A stretch of DNA of 44,051 nt, from positions 280 through 44,330 of the forward strand of contig NZ_MUYM01000007.1 of the NCBI RefSeq assembly GCF_002150765.1, read 5' to 3'. The translations under genes were made by a program, and so were the position numbers. Source of the stretch: Lentzea kentuckyensis. Its GTDB lineage: Bacteria; Actinomycetota; Actinomycetes; Mycobacteriales; Pseudonocardiaceae. Below, one piece after another: positions 30,608 to 41,214 of the stretch (its first letter is position 1; every line of letters begins with the position of its first letter). The notes below the pieces were generated by a model. The model made no database searches. It was not told the origin of the DNA and worked only from the letters and a program-made list of their open reading frames with translations.

Positions 30608-31246
30608 CTATGCGCTGACCTCGTTCCGGGCCACCACGAGGTCGGAGATCTTCTCCCAGCCGAGCTTGCGGTAGAGGTGCACGCCTTCGGTCGAGGAGAA
30701 CAGCAACCCGGTCCTCGCCCCGTCCCGCACGGCTTCCCGGGCGAGCGCGCCCATCACCACGCTGCCGAGCCCACGCCGCCGGTGTGCCTCGTCGGTGCTG
30801 ATCCGGTGCGCGACAGCGTCTTCGCCGACAACGGCCATCAGCCCGCTCGCCGCTTCTTCGCCGTCGGCCGTCAGCACCCTGACCCCGATGATCGGATCCC
30901 GGCGCACCTCGAGCGCGTAGCCCGCCGGCGGTTCCGGTGCGGGATGGCTGGCGAGGTCGCGTTTCATGAACGTCTCGTCCGGCCGGGCCACGACCATCCC
31001 GGCCGCTTCGATCGCCGCGACCACCTTCCGCGGGTCGTGCGTCGGAACGCTCAGCCAGTTCGGTTCGGTCGTGGCGGCCACGACCTCGGCCATGGCGGCG
31101 GCTTCCGCGTCGTCGGTGGCGATCCACTCGTACCTGCGGCGCGACCGGTTCACGTCGACGACCAGGTAGCCGTCGCGGTACTCGGAGGTCAGTCCGTCGG
31201 CCGCGATCCAGCCGCGGTGCCAGCGTTCCACCAGTTCACCGATCAT
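30608..31246 (-). CDS. GNAT-family N-acetyltransferase
   Basis: A 212-aa protein with an N-terminal variable domain and a C-terminal GNAT fold: ASGLMAVVGEDAVAHRIST strand, then the acetyl-CoA-binding motif HRRRGLGSVVMGALAREAV, and GVHLYRKLGWEKISD as motif B. The acceptor is unknown. Start ATG 31246 has only a weak GGGA; the frame is open to 31288 without conservation. It lies just 16 bp past the terminator of pepN on the same strand, so its promoter must overlap that hairpin or expression relies on read-through. Confidence 0.85.
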   Translation of the reverse strand: MIGELVERWHRGWIAADGLTSEYRDGYLVVDVNRSRRRYEWIATDDAEAAAMAEVVAATTEPNWLSVPTHDPRKVVAAIEAAGMVVARPDETFMKRDLASHPAPEPPAGYALEVRRDPIIGVRVLTADGEEAASGLMAVVGEDAVAHRISTDEAHRRRGLGSVVMGALAREAVRDGARTGLLFSSTEGVHLYRKLGWEKISDLVVARNEVSA

Positions 31247-31262
31247 GATCCCGACGCTATGC

Positions 31263-31300
31263 GAAAGCCCCGCAACGCGCGAACACATTGCGGGGCTTTC
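31263..31300 (-). terminator. Terminator of pepN
   Basis: GAAAGCCCCGCAA (31263-31275) and TTGCGGGGCTTTC (31288-31300) form a perfect 13-bp stem with a 12-nt loop, beginning 11 bp after the pepN stop on the minus strand and ending in CTTTC. The GNAT start codon follows 17 bp later. Confidence 0.88.
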
Positions 31301-31311
31301 ACTTCAGCTCG

Positions 31312-33873
<2,562 letters not shown>

Positions 33874-34046
33874 TGGTCACCTCGTCTGCCACGCGTTTGG
33901 TTACGCGCTGACGTCGTCGGGAATGGTTATGACTCCCGCATCCAATCACGGAACCGGCGTACGGGAAGAGATGACAGGGTGATCTGGTTGGGCTGATGGG
34001 GCGATAACCGCACCCAACGCGACAGAACGCGACTGAAGGGGCACGC

Positions 34047-34655
34047 ATGGCCGACAAGGCGAAGGTCGACTTCTACTTCGACCCTCTTTGTCCGTTCGCC
34101 TGGATCTCCTCCCGGTGGATCCTCGAGGTGGAGAAGGTCCGTGACATCGACCTGAGCTTCCACGTGATGAGTCTCTCTGTGCTGAACGAGGGCCGCGACC
34201 TGCCCGAGCAGTACCAGGAGCTCATGAGCAAGGGCTGGGGTCCGGTCCGCGTCGCCATCGCCGCCGAGGAGAAGTTCGGCAACGAGGTGCTGCCGAAGCT
34301 GTACACGGCGATGGGCACGCGCATCCACAACGAGGGCAACAAGGACTTCGACGAGATCATCAAGCTGGCGCTCGCGGACGCCGACCTGCCGGCCGAGCTC
34401 GCCGAGGCCGCCACCTCGACCGAGTACGACGAGGCGCTGCGGGCCTCGCACCACCGCGGGATGGACCCGGTCGGTATGGACGTCGGCACGCCGACCATCC
34501 ACATCGACGGTGTGGCGTTCTTCGGTCCGGTGCTCACGAAGATCCCGCGGGGCGACGAGGCCGGCACGATCTTCGACGGTGCCAGGATGCTCGCCGGCTT
34601 CCCGTACTTCTTCGAGCTCAAGCGCACTCGAACGGGTGAGCTCGACTTCAGCTGA
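34047..34655 (+). CDS. DsbA-like mycothiol-dependent oxidoreductase (Rv2466c type), single active-site Cys
   Basis: A 202-aa cytoplasmic thioredoxin-fold protein closely resembling M. tuberculosis Rv2466c, a mycothiol-dependent reductase: [56 protein letters not shown] and the C-terminal [11 protein letters not shown]. The Rv2466c active site is CPWC; here it reads CPFA, with Cys15 kept and the resolving Cys replaced by Ala18, so only a monothiol mechanism through mycothiol is possible. No signal peptide. ATG 34047 has AAGGGG seven bases ahead. The stop TGA lies inside the stem of its terminator. Confidence 0.9.
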   Translation: MADKAKVDFYFDPLCPFAWISSRWILEVEKVRDIDLSFHVMSLSVLNEGRDLPEQYQELMSKGWGPVRVAIAAEEKFGNEVLPKLYTAMGTRIHNEGNKDFDEIIKLALADADLPAELAEAATSTEYDEALRASHHRGMDPVGMDVGTPTIHIDGVAFFGPVLTKIPRGDEAGTIFDGARMLAGFPYFFELKRTRTGELDFS

Positions 34656-34685
34656 GGCCTTGCGGGGTCTTCAGCTGGATTTTTT
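34649..34685 (+). terminator. Intrinsic terminator overlapping the stop codon of the DsbA-like gene
   Basis: CAGCTGA (34649-34655, including the TGA stop) pairs with TCAGCTG (34671-34677); 15-nt loop with further G-C/G-T pairing, followed by GA and six T (34680-34685). Confidence 0.75.
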
Positions 34686-34714
34686 GTCAGGGGTGCTCGC
34701 TAACGTCCTTGGAC

Positions 34715-35560
34715 ATGGCACAGCACCTCGTTGAAGTCGCAGTTCAGGGACCCTGGTCGTTGGCGACGTCCAGGGCTTTCTGGGAGGGCTTCACGCCGGC
34801 CGCGTTGCCTCAGCGCGAGGGAGAGGCGCTGCAGTCGACGTTCCTGGTCGAGGGTGAGTGGCGTCGTGCTGCGGTCTCCGTGACCCAGCGCGGCGCCACT
34901 GCTGTTCTCGCGCTTTCCGGTGATGGTGATCTGGACGTCGCCGCGGCGCAGGTGTGCCGGTTCCTGTCGCTGGACGTCGACGGGCGGGCGTGGCCGGAGG
35001 TCGGTGCTCGCGATCCGGTGATCGCCGAGGCTCAGGCCGCGTTGCCCGGCTTACGGCCGTGCGGCTTCTACTCGCCGTACGAGGCGGCGGCGTGGTCGGT
35101 GCTGTCGCAGCGGATTCGGATGTCGCAGGCGGCTCGGCTGAAGGCTTCGCTGCTCCGGGACGGCGTGTTCCCGGCACCGGCGGAGTTGCTCGGGCTCGAT
35201 CTGGACCTGCCCGGCCGCAAACCCGAGTACCTGCGTGCCGTGGCCGAGGCGGCGCTGGACGGTCTGCTGGACGCGGTCGCGTTGCGCGCGATGAAGCCTG
35301 CGGCGGCGGTGCTGGCGGTGCAGCAGGTCAAGGGACTGGGGCCGTTCGCGGCCGAGTTGGTGGTGCTGCGCGGGGCGAACGCGCCGGACGCCGTGCCGCA
35401 CAACGAAGCCCGGCTCACCGATGAGGTCCGCGAGCGGTACGGCAGGCCGTTGGCGGAGGTGTCCGAGGCGTGGCGGCCGTACCGGACGTGGGCGGCGGTG
35501 CACCTGCGAGTGCTGCGCGAGTGGCGGCTTGGGGGTGTTGTGGCAGCTTCGGGTCAGTGA
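34715..35560 (+). CDS. AlkA-like HhH-GPD DNA glycosylase homologue lacking the usual catalytic Asp
   Basis: A 281-aa protein with an N-terminal AlkA-type beta domain (VEVAVQGPWSLATSRAFWEG), then helices FYSPYEAAAWSVLSQRIRMSQ and the helix-hairpin-helix VQQVKGLGPFAAELVVLRG. In AlkA the catalytic Asp follows the hairpin within a P-D-D context; here the aligned stretch is APDAVPHNEAR, so Asn230 appears to occupy the catalytic place. This may be a divergent or DNA-scanning member of the 3-methyladenine glycosylase 2 group. ATG 34715 is chosen; TTG 34709 would add two residues. TAACGT lies eight bases ahead of the ATG and there is no close ribosome site. Confidence 0.75.
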   Translation: MAQHLVEVAVQGPWSLATSRAFWEGFTPAALPQREGEALQSTFLVEGEWRRAAVSVTQRGATAVLALSGDGDLDVAAAQVCRFLSLDVDGRAWPEVGARDPVIAEAQAALPGLRPCGFYSPYEAAAWSVLSQRIRMSQAARLKASLLRDGVFPAPAELLGLDLDLPGRKPEYLRAVAEAALDGLLDAVALRAMKPAAAVLAVQQVKGLGPFAAELVVLRGANAPDAVPHNEARLTDEVRERYGRPLAEVSEAWRPYRTWAAVHLRVLREWRLGGVVAASGQ

Positions 35561-35779
35561 GCGTTCCACGCTGCTGTGGTGTGGCGCTGCCGTGTTGGTG
35601 TGTGCTCGCCGTCGCGTCCGCCCATCGCCGCGTGCGTTCACCGCCGCGTCCGCCATTGCCGCGTCCTCGCCTCCACCACCTCTCGTGGAACGCGTGCCCA
35701 CCCCTCGTGGACCGCGCGTCGATGTGACAGTCTGACCCTTGTCAGCGCGTTAGGTGTCACATCCGCCTGGAGGGCTCTC
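35561..35779. other. 219-bp intergenic region before the aldehyde dehydrogenase
   Basis: The dehydrogenase frame is open back to 35576, but the translation there is Arg/Pro/His-rich shadow sequence. I see TTGTCA near 35740 as a possible -35 and nothing else that I can support. Confidence 0.35.
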
Positions 35780-37132
35780 GTGATCGAGGTCGTCAACCCC
35801 GCCACCGAGGAAGTCGTCGGCACGCTCGCCGAAGGCACACCGGCCGATGTCGACGCGGCCGTGGCCGCCGCGGTGGCCGCCTTCCCAGCGTGGTCGCAAA
35901 CCTCGGTGGAAGAACGGGCGAAGGTGGTCCGGACGATCATCGACGGACTGCGCGCCCGTGCGGACGAGCTCGCGGCGACCATGACCCGGGAGATGGGCAC
36001 GCCCATCACCTTCAGCCGAAAGGTGCAGGTCGCGAACCCCATCGCCATCGCGGAGGGCGTCGCGGACGTGCTGGAGCGCGGCTACTTCGAGCCCGAGGAG
36101 ATCGGCAACTCGCTGATCTTCCGCGAGCCGATCGGGGTCGTCGCGGCCATCACGCCGTGGAACTTCCCGCTGCAGCAGATGGTCGCGAAGGTCGTGCCGG
36201 CGCTCGCCGCGGGCAACACCGTGGTGCTCAAGCCGAGCGAGCTCGCGCCGGGGACAGCCGACCTGCTCACCGAGATCATCACCGCGGTGACCCCGCGGGG
36301 TGTCTTCGGGCTGGTGCACGGCACCGGGCCGGTCGTCGGCGAGGCGCTGGCCGCGCACCCGGACGTGGACATGGTGTCGTTCACCGGGTCCACGCGGGCC
36401 GGTCGGCGGGTGTCCGCGGTGGCGTCCGAGACGGTCAAGCGGGTCGCGCTGGAGCTGGGCGGCAAGTCGGCGTGCATCGTGCTCGACGATGCCGACCTCG
36501 GGCGCGCGGTGAAGATCGCGGTCGCCAACTCGTTCATGAACAACGGCCAGGCGTGCAGCGCGTGGACCCGTCTGCTCGTGCCCGCCGACCGTCACGACGA
36601 GGCCGTCGAACTGGCCGCGCAGGCCGCTGCCAAGTACACCTCGGCCGACCCGGCGGATCCGTCGACGCGCATCGGCCCGGCCGTGTCCAAGGCGCAGCGC
36701 GACCGCGTGGTCGGCTACATCCGCAAGGGTGTGGAGGAGGGCGCGCGGCTGGCGGCCGGTGGACCGGACGCGCCGCTGCCCCAGGGCTTCTACGTCGCGC
36801 CGACGGTGTTCGGTGGCGTGACGCCGGAGATGACCATCGCCCAGGAGGAGATCTTCGGGCCGGTCCTGTCGGTCATGCCGTACGCGGACGAGGACGACGC
36901 GGTGCGGATCGCGAACTCCACCGTCTACGGCCTGGCGGGCGGCGTGTTCTCCGCCGACACCGACCGGGCGATGCGGGTGGCCAAGCGCCTGCGCACCGGC
37001 CAGGTCGACATCAACGCCGCCGCGTTCAACACGAGTGCGCCGTTCGGCGGCTACCGCCAGTCGGGCAACGGCCGTGAGTTCGGCAGGTTCGGGCTGGACG
37101 AGTTCTGCGAGGTCAAGTCGGTCCAGCGGTAA
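35780..37132 (+). CDS. NAD(P)-dependent aldehyde dehydrogenase
   Basis: A 450-aa cytoplasmic oxidoreductase that converts an aldehyde to its acid. Motifs: [20 protein letters not shown] (cofactor-binding), [27 protein letters not shown] with general base Glu225, and [11 protein letters not shown] with nucleophile Cys259. [20 protein letters not shown] and [16 protein letters not shown] close the family blocks. The substrate cannot be told. GTG 35780 has GGAGGG seven bases ahead, fixing the start and excluding the longer open frame. It is a single gene, 41 bp before the Eis-like gene. Confidence 0.93.
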   Translation: MIEVVNPATEEVVGTLAEGTPADVDAAVAAAVAAFPAWSQTSVEERAKVVRTIIDGLRARADELAATMTREMGTPITFSRKVQVANPIAIAEGVADVLERGYFEPEEIGNSLIFREPIGVVAAITPWNFPLQQMVAKVVPALAAGNTVVLKPSELAPGTADLLTEIITAVTPRGVFGLVHGTGPVVGEALAAHPDVDMVSFTGSTRAGRRVSAVASETVKRVALELGGKSACIVLDDADLGRAVKIAVANSFMNNGQACSAWTRLLVPADRHDEAVELAAQAAAKYTSADPADPSTRIGPAVSKAQRDRVVGYIRKGVEEGARLAAGGPDAPLPQGFYVAPTVFGGVTPEMTIAQEEIFGPVLSVMPYADEDDAVRIANSTVYGLAGGVFSADTDRAMRVAKRLRTGQVDINAAAFNTSAPFGGYRQSGNGREFGRFGLDEFCEVKSVQR

Positions 37133-37173
37133 TTGAGCTGCGGGCGATGCCGTGGCGGCGTATCACTGCTGCC

Positions 37174-38388
37174 ATGGCTGACTCGGCGCTGAGCATCAGG
37201 ACCATCACCGAATCCGACATGCCCGAGTTCTCGCGGGTGATGGCGTGGGCGTTCCTCGACGACCCCAGAGGCGTCGACAGCAAGTGGCTCAAGGTGCTCG
37301 AGCACGACCGGGCGCACGCGGTCCTCGACGGCGACGAGATCGTCGGCACCGCCGGGATCCTCAGCCGCGAGATCACCCTGCCGGGCAACGTCCTGGCACC
37401 GGTCGGCGCGGTGACGGTGGTGACCGTCAAACCGGGCCATCGCCGGCGGGGCGTCGCGTCGTTGCTCATGAAGACGCAGCTGGACGCCATGCACGAGTCG
37501 GGTGAGGCGATCGCGATCCTCTGGGCGTCGGAGGGCTCGATCTACCGCCGGTTCGGCTACGGCGAGCTGGCCAGCAGCATCAACCGGATGACGATGCCGA
37601 CGCGGATGGCGTTCCATCCCGGCGTGTCGGTCAGCGACACCCGGATCCGCCAGGTCACCCGCGACGAGGCGATGCCGTTCATGCGCGAGGTGCACGACCG
37701 GGTGCGCCGCACGCGGGTCGGCTGGCTCAGCCGGGTCGACGCGACGTGGGACGTGCAGCTCGCCGACCGCGAGGTCGATCGCGACGGCCTGACGTCCTAC
37801 CGCTACTGCCTGCACCCCGAGGGCTACGTGGTCTTCCGCGTCAAGGGCGGCCGCAGTCCGCGCGGGCCGCAGGAAGAGCTGCACGTGCGGGAGCTGGTGT
37901 GCGAGACCGAACAGGCGTACGTCGACCTGTACCGGTTCCTGCTGGACATCGACCTGGCGACGGAGATCTCCTTCTACACCGCCACCGACGACCCGATCCA
38001 GCACATGGTCGACAACCCGCGGAAGGTGTCGCGCGACTTCGGTGACGCGCTGTGGCTGCGGATCGTCGACGTCGACCGCGCTCTGCCGCTGCGGCGCTAC
38101 TCGTCCGATGTGGACAGTGTGATCGAGGTCGAGGACTCCTTCTGCCCGTGGAACTCCGGCCGTTGGCGGCTCACGGTCAAGAACGGCGACGCGGTCGTGA
38201 CGCGCACCGAAGACCCTGCGGACGTGTCGCTTGACGCCGCCGCTCTCGGCAGTGCTTTCCTCGGTGGCGTACGGCTTTCTGTGCTCATGCGTGCACACCG
38301 CGTGGTGGAACACACGCCAGGACACGTGGACACGCTGACGATGGCGTTCCTCAGCTCACAGGAGCCGCACTGCCCAGAGGTGTTCTGA
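37174..38388 (+). CDS. Eis-type N-acetyltransferase
   Basis: A 404-aa protein of the Eis family: an N-terminal GNAT domain with acetyl-CoA motif VKPGHRRRGVASLLM, a second GNAT-like middle domain and a C-terminal sterol-carrier-like domain. In M. tuberculosis Eis, acetylates several amines of aminoglycosides and other substrates, using Tyr126 and the C-terminal carboxylate of Phe402. Here RRFGYGELA supplies Tyr129 and the protein ends in Phe404, so both catalytic elements are kept. The start is ATG 37174; TATCAC lies seven bases ahead and there is no clear ribosome site. The native substrate is unknown; antibiotic resistance is possible but not shown. Confidence 0.9.
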   Translation: MADSALSIRTITESDMPEFSRVMAWAFLDDPRGVDSKWLKVLEHDRAHAVLDGDEIVGTAGILSREITLPGNVLAPVGAVTVVTVKPGHRRRGVASLLMKTQLDAMHESGEAIAILWASEGSIYRRFGYGELASSINRMTMPTRMAFHPGVSVSDTRIRQVTRDEAMPFMREVHDRVRRTRVGWLSRVDATWDVQLADREVDRDGLTSYRYCLHPEGYVVFRVKGGRSPRGPQEELHVRELVCETEQAYVDLYRFLLDIDLATEISFYTATDDPIQHMVDNPRKVSRDFGDALWLRIVDVDRALPLRRYSSDVDSVIEVEDSFCPWNSGRWRLTVKNGDAVVTRTEDPADVSLDAAALGSAFLGGVRLSVLMRAHRVVEHTPGHVDTLTMAFLSSQEPHCPEVF

Positions 38389-38444
38389 CGGAACTACGGC
38401 CGGTGTCTGCTCGTTGACGGTTTACCTGGTGTGGGAGGTAAGCC

Positions 38445-39197
38445 GTGGGCACCATCGTGTGGGTTGTCGTACTGGTACTGCTGGTGGCAGGGGTGTTCTA
38501 CCTGGTCAGCCAGAGCAACGCGCGCAAGGCGCGGGAGCTCGACGACGCCAAGGCGGAGGCGCGCCGCTGGGTCGAACGGCTCGGCGGGCAGGTGATGAGC
38601 CTCACCGGCACCAACGCCGCGTCCACCCAGGCGATGGCCGACGCGTCCGAGCGCTTCACCGCCGCCGGGTCGCAGATGGAGCAGGCCCGCACGATCCCGC
38701 AGGCGCGGCTGGTCACCGAGACCGCGATGGAGGGGCTGCACTACGTGCGCGCCGCACGTGAGGCCATGGGCATGGACCCCGGTCCCGCGCTGCCCGAGAG
38801 CGCCGGGCAGAAGCAGGCGGGTGCCGTCAGCGAGGACCGCCAGGTCAGCGTCGAGGGGCACCAGTACGCCGCGTCGCCGCACTCCGGTTCGGGCACGCCC
38901 TACTACTACCCCGGTGGCATGGTCGCCGGACGCCCGGTGCCGCGTGGCTGGTACTCCGAGCCGTGGTGGAAGCCCGCGCTCGTGGCCGGCGCATGGGGCG
39001 TGGGCACGTTCCTGCTGATGGACGCAATGTTCTCCGGCATGCACGGCATCGGTGACTACGGCATGGCGGACATGGGCGCCGGTGACTTCGGCGGTGACCT
39101 GGGTGCCGGTGACTTCGGGGGCGACATGAGCGGCGCCGCCGACATGGGTGACGCCGGCGGCTTCGACTTCGGCGACATGGGCGGGTTCGACTTTTAA
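38445..39197 (+). CDS. DUF1542-type membrane-anchored protein with Gly-Asp-Phe-rich tail
   Basis: A 250-aa protein. Residues 3-22 form a transmembrane anchor (TIVWVVVLVLLVAGVFYLVS), about 25-110 are helical (ARKARELDDAKAEARRWVERL), then a Pro/Tyr linker, a second hydrophobic stretch at about 178-196, and a tail (200-250) built of GAGDFGGD, ADMGDAGG and FDFGDMGGFDF, acidic and aromatic. Similar actinobacterial proteins are labelled DUF1542, function unknown. GTG 38445 has GGGAGG six bases ahead. Its stop TAA runs into a 9-bp hairpin. Confidence 0.7.
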   Translation: MGTIVWVVVLVLLVAGVFYLVSQSNARKARELDDAKAEARRWVERLGGQVMSLTGTNAASTQAMADASERFTAAGSQMEQARTIPQARLVTETAMEGLHYVRAAREAMGMDPGPALPESAGQKQAGAVSEDRQVSVEGHQYAASPHSGSGTPYYYPGGMVAGRPVPRGWYSEPWWKPALVAGAWGVGTFLLMDAMFSGMHGIGDYGMADMGAGDFGGDLGAGDFGGDMSGAADMGDAGGFDFGDMGGFDF

Positions 39198-39218
39198 GTG
39201 CTCACGAACTGAGCACTT
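39196..39218. terminator. Hairpin overlapping the stop codon of the DUF1542-type gene
   Basis: AAGTGCTCA (39196-39204, its AA being the end of the TAA stop) pairs with TGAGCACTT (39210-39218) over 9 bp, with a 5-nt loop. No T-tract follows, but on the opposite strand it also lies 35 bp past the nei2 stop. Confidence 0.6.
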
Positions 39219-39252
39219 TCCAGCCGGCCCGAAAACCCCACCCCGGGAAAAT

Positions 39253-40065
39253 TCAGGGCTGGCAGGCAGGGCACCAGAACAGGTTGCGCGCCGCGATTTC
39301 CGTGGTCAGGACCTCGGTGCCGCAGATCAGGCACGGCTCCCCGGCACGGCGGTAGACGTACACCTCACCGCCGTGCCGATCCACGCGTGGCGCGCGGCCC
39401 ATGGCCTTGGGCAGGTGCTCGGGGCGGACCGTGTTGATCTGGCCGACCTTCACGCCGTCCTTCATCAGCACGACCAGGTCGTCCCACAGGGCGTTCCACA
39501 GTTCGCGGCTGACCTTGTTGCCGACCAGCAGCGGGTTCACGTTGTGCCGGAACAGCACCTCGGCCCGGTAGACGTTGCCGACGCCCGCGAGGATCTTCTG
39601 GTCCATCAGCAGCACGGCCAGCGGCTGCTTCGACCGGATGATCCGTTCGTAGGCGCGGTCCGGGCCGCCGGTTTTGTCGTTGTCCTTGCGCAGCGGGTCG
39701 GGTCCGAGCCGTTCGCGGATCGCCTTGACCTCGTCGGAGTTGAGCACCTCGCACGCGGTCGGGCCACGCAGGTCCGTCCAGTGCGTCTCGCCGACCATCC
39801 GCATGCGGACCTGGCCGACCGGCAGCAGGACCGGCAGCGGTGACTCGGTGAAGGTTCCGTACAGCCCGAGGTGGACGTGCACGATCGCGTCCGGGCCGTA
39901 GACGTGGAAGAGGTGCTTTCCGTGCGCCTCTGCCCTGACGAGTTTGCGTCCGTCCACAAGGGACGCCGCGAAGCGTCCCTGTGGACTTGTGACGGACACG
40001 GGCTTGCCCGCGTACCGGCGCTGGTGCAGCCGGGCGAGGCGGTGCAGCGTGTGGCCTTCAGGCAT
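39253..40065 (-). CDS. nei: Fpg/Nei-family DNA glycosylase (Nei2-like)
   Basis: A 270-aa base-excision repair enzyme that removes oxidised pyrimidines and nicks the strand. The mature N-terminus would be Pro2-Glu3 (MPEGHTLHRLA), the catalytic pair of the family. The helix-two-turn-helix domain includes ILAGVGNVYRAEVLF, and the C-terminal zinc finger is CLICGTEV...FWCPACQP. Its start ATG shares one base with the rpiB stop (TGATG), so the two genes are coupled, as Rv2465c-Rv2464c are in M. tuberculosis. Confidence 0.93.
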   Translation of the reverse strand: MPEGHTLHRLARLHQRRYAGKPVSVTSPQGRFAASLVDGRKLVRAEAHGKHLFHVYGPDAIVHVHLGLYGTFTESPLPVLLPVGQVRMRMVGETHWTDLRGPTACEVLNSDEVKAIRERLGPDPLRKDNDKTGGPDRAYERIIRSKQPLAVLLMDQKILAGVGNVYRAEVLFRHNVNPLLVGNKVSRELWNALWDDLVVLMKDGVKVGQINTVRPEHLPKAMGRAPRVDRHGGEVYVYRRAGEPCLICGTEVLTTEIAARNLFWCPACQP

Positions 40066-40514
40066 CAGGCCTTGTTCTCATAGGCGCTGACCTGGTCGAT
40101 CCTCCGCTGGTGCCGGGCCTCGCCGGAGAACTTGGTCTCGAGGAACGCCGACACGATCGCGGTCGCCTCCTCGGTGGTGTGCTGGCGGGCGCCGATGCCG
40201 ACGAGGTTGGCGTCGTTGTGCTCACGGGCCAGCTGGGCGGTGTCGACGTTCCACGCCAGCGCGGCGCGGGCACCGTTCACCTTGTTCGCGGCGATCTGCT
40301 CGCCGTTGCCCGAGCCGCCGATCACGACGCCGAGGCTGCCGGGGTTGGCCACGACCTGCTCTGCGGCGTCGACGCAGAACGACACGTAGTCGTCCTGGGC
40401 GTCGTAGGTGTGGGCACCGACGTCGACGACCTCGTAACCCTGCTCGGTGAGAGCCGTGGACAGGTGGGACTTCAGCTCGAAGCCCGCGTGGTCTGCTGCC
40501 AGATAAACGCGCAC
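40065..40514 (-). CDS. rpiB: Ribose-5-phosphate isomerase B
   Basis: A 149-aa isomerase of the non-oxidative pentose phosphate pathway interconverting ribose 5-phosphate and ribulose 5-phosphate. The N-terminal AADHAGFELKSHL and GGSGNGEQIAANKVNGAR are diagnostic. Like the mycobacterial enzyme, it carries Glu (Glu72, in GNGEQ) where enterobacterial RpiB uses Cys as base. EHNDANLVGIGARQHT binds phosphate. GTG 40514; first gene of an rpiB-nei pair, divergent by 27 bp from comB. Confidence 0.95.
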   Translation of the reverse strand: MRVYLAADHAGFELKSHLSTALTEQGYEVVDVGAHTYDAQDDYVSFCVDAAEQVVANPGSLGVVIGGSGNGEQIAANKVNGARAALAWNVDTAQLAREHNDANLVGIGARQHTTEEATAIVSAFLETKFSGEARHQRRIDQVSAYENKA

Positions 40515-40541
40515 GTCACGGAGTCTGACACGCTGGGGGGT

Positions 40542-41207
40542 GTGTTCAGCCAGGAGGGGTACCAGCTGAAGCTGGAATGGGGGCCCGAGGGTGTCAACGC
40601 TCTGCGGGACTGTGACGTGCTGATTGTCGTTGACGTGCTGTCGTTCACGACGTCCGTCGACCTGGTGGTCGGCAACGGCGGCCAGGTCCGGCCGTCGCGC
40701 TGGAAGCCCGAGTCCGGGAAGACGCTGCGACCAGCATCACTCTTCGACGCGACCGGATTGGTCGAGCTGCCGTCACCGAACGGGTCGAACCTGTGCACGT
40801 TGGCGAGCGAGACCGGGGCTCACGTGCTCGCGGCGTGCCTGCGCAACGCGGCGGCGGTGGCCGAGCGGGCTCAGGAACTGGGGGACACCATCGGCGTGAT
40901 CCCCGGCGGTGAGCGGTGGGGTCTCGACATCCTCAAGTCCGGGCCGCGGGAGTTCGGGCCGTTGCGGCCGTGCGTCGAGGACTACCTGGGCGCGGGCGCG
41001 GTGCTGGCGGCGCTCGCCGGCAAGGCCTCTCCGGAGGCCCAACTCGCGGCGGCGGCGTTCACGAACACCGATGTCGCGACCGCGGTACGTGAGTGCGGTT
41101 CGGGGCGAGAACTGATCGAGAACGGGCATCGGGCGGACGTGGACCTCGCGGTGCAGATCGGTGTCAGCGGCGCGGTGCCGGTGCTGGTCGAAGGGGTGCT
41201 GCGGTGA
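40542..41207 (+). CDS. ComB-like 2-phosphosulfolactate phosphatase family protein
   Basis: A 221-aa protein. DCDVLIVVDVLSFTTSVDLV is the ComB signature region with catalytic acidic residues, followed by SPNGSNLC and IGVIPGGERWG. In methanogens ComB makes sulfolactate for coenzyme M; actinobacteria do not use that pathway, so the real substrate is unknown. The GTG at 40542 follows GGGGGG; the longer open frame to 40110 runs through rpiB and is not used. Ends seven bases before the MBL-fold gene. Confidence 0.85.
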   Translation: MFSQEGYQLKLEWGPEGVNALRDCDVLIVVDVLSFTTSVDLVVGNGGQVRPSRWKPESGKTLRPASLFDATGLVELPSPNGSNLCTLASETGAHVLAACLRNAAAVAERAQELGDTIGVIPGGERWGLDILKSGPREFGPLRPCVEDYLGAGAVLAALAGKASPEAQLAAAAFTNTDVATAVRECGSGRELIENGHRADVDLAVQIGVSGAVPVLVEGVLR

Positions 41208-41214
41208 TCGAACT

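Noticed and set aside
40110..40541. N-terminal extension of ComB back to 40110
   Set aside because: That stretch is antisense to rpiB; GTG 40542 has a GGGGGG site and fits the family length.
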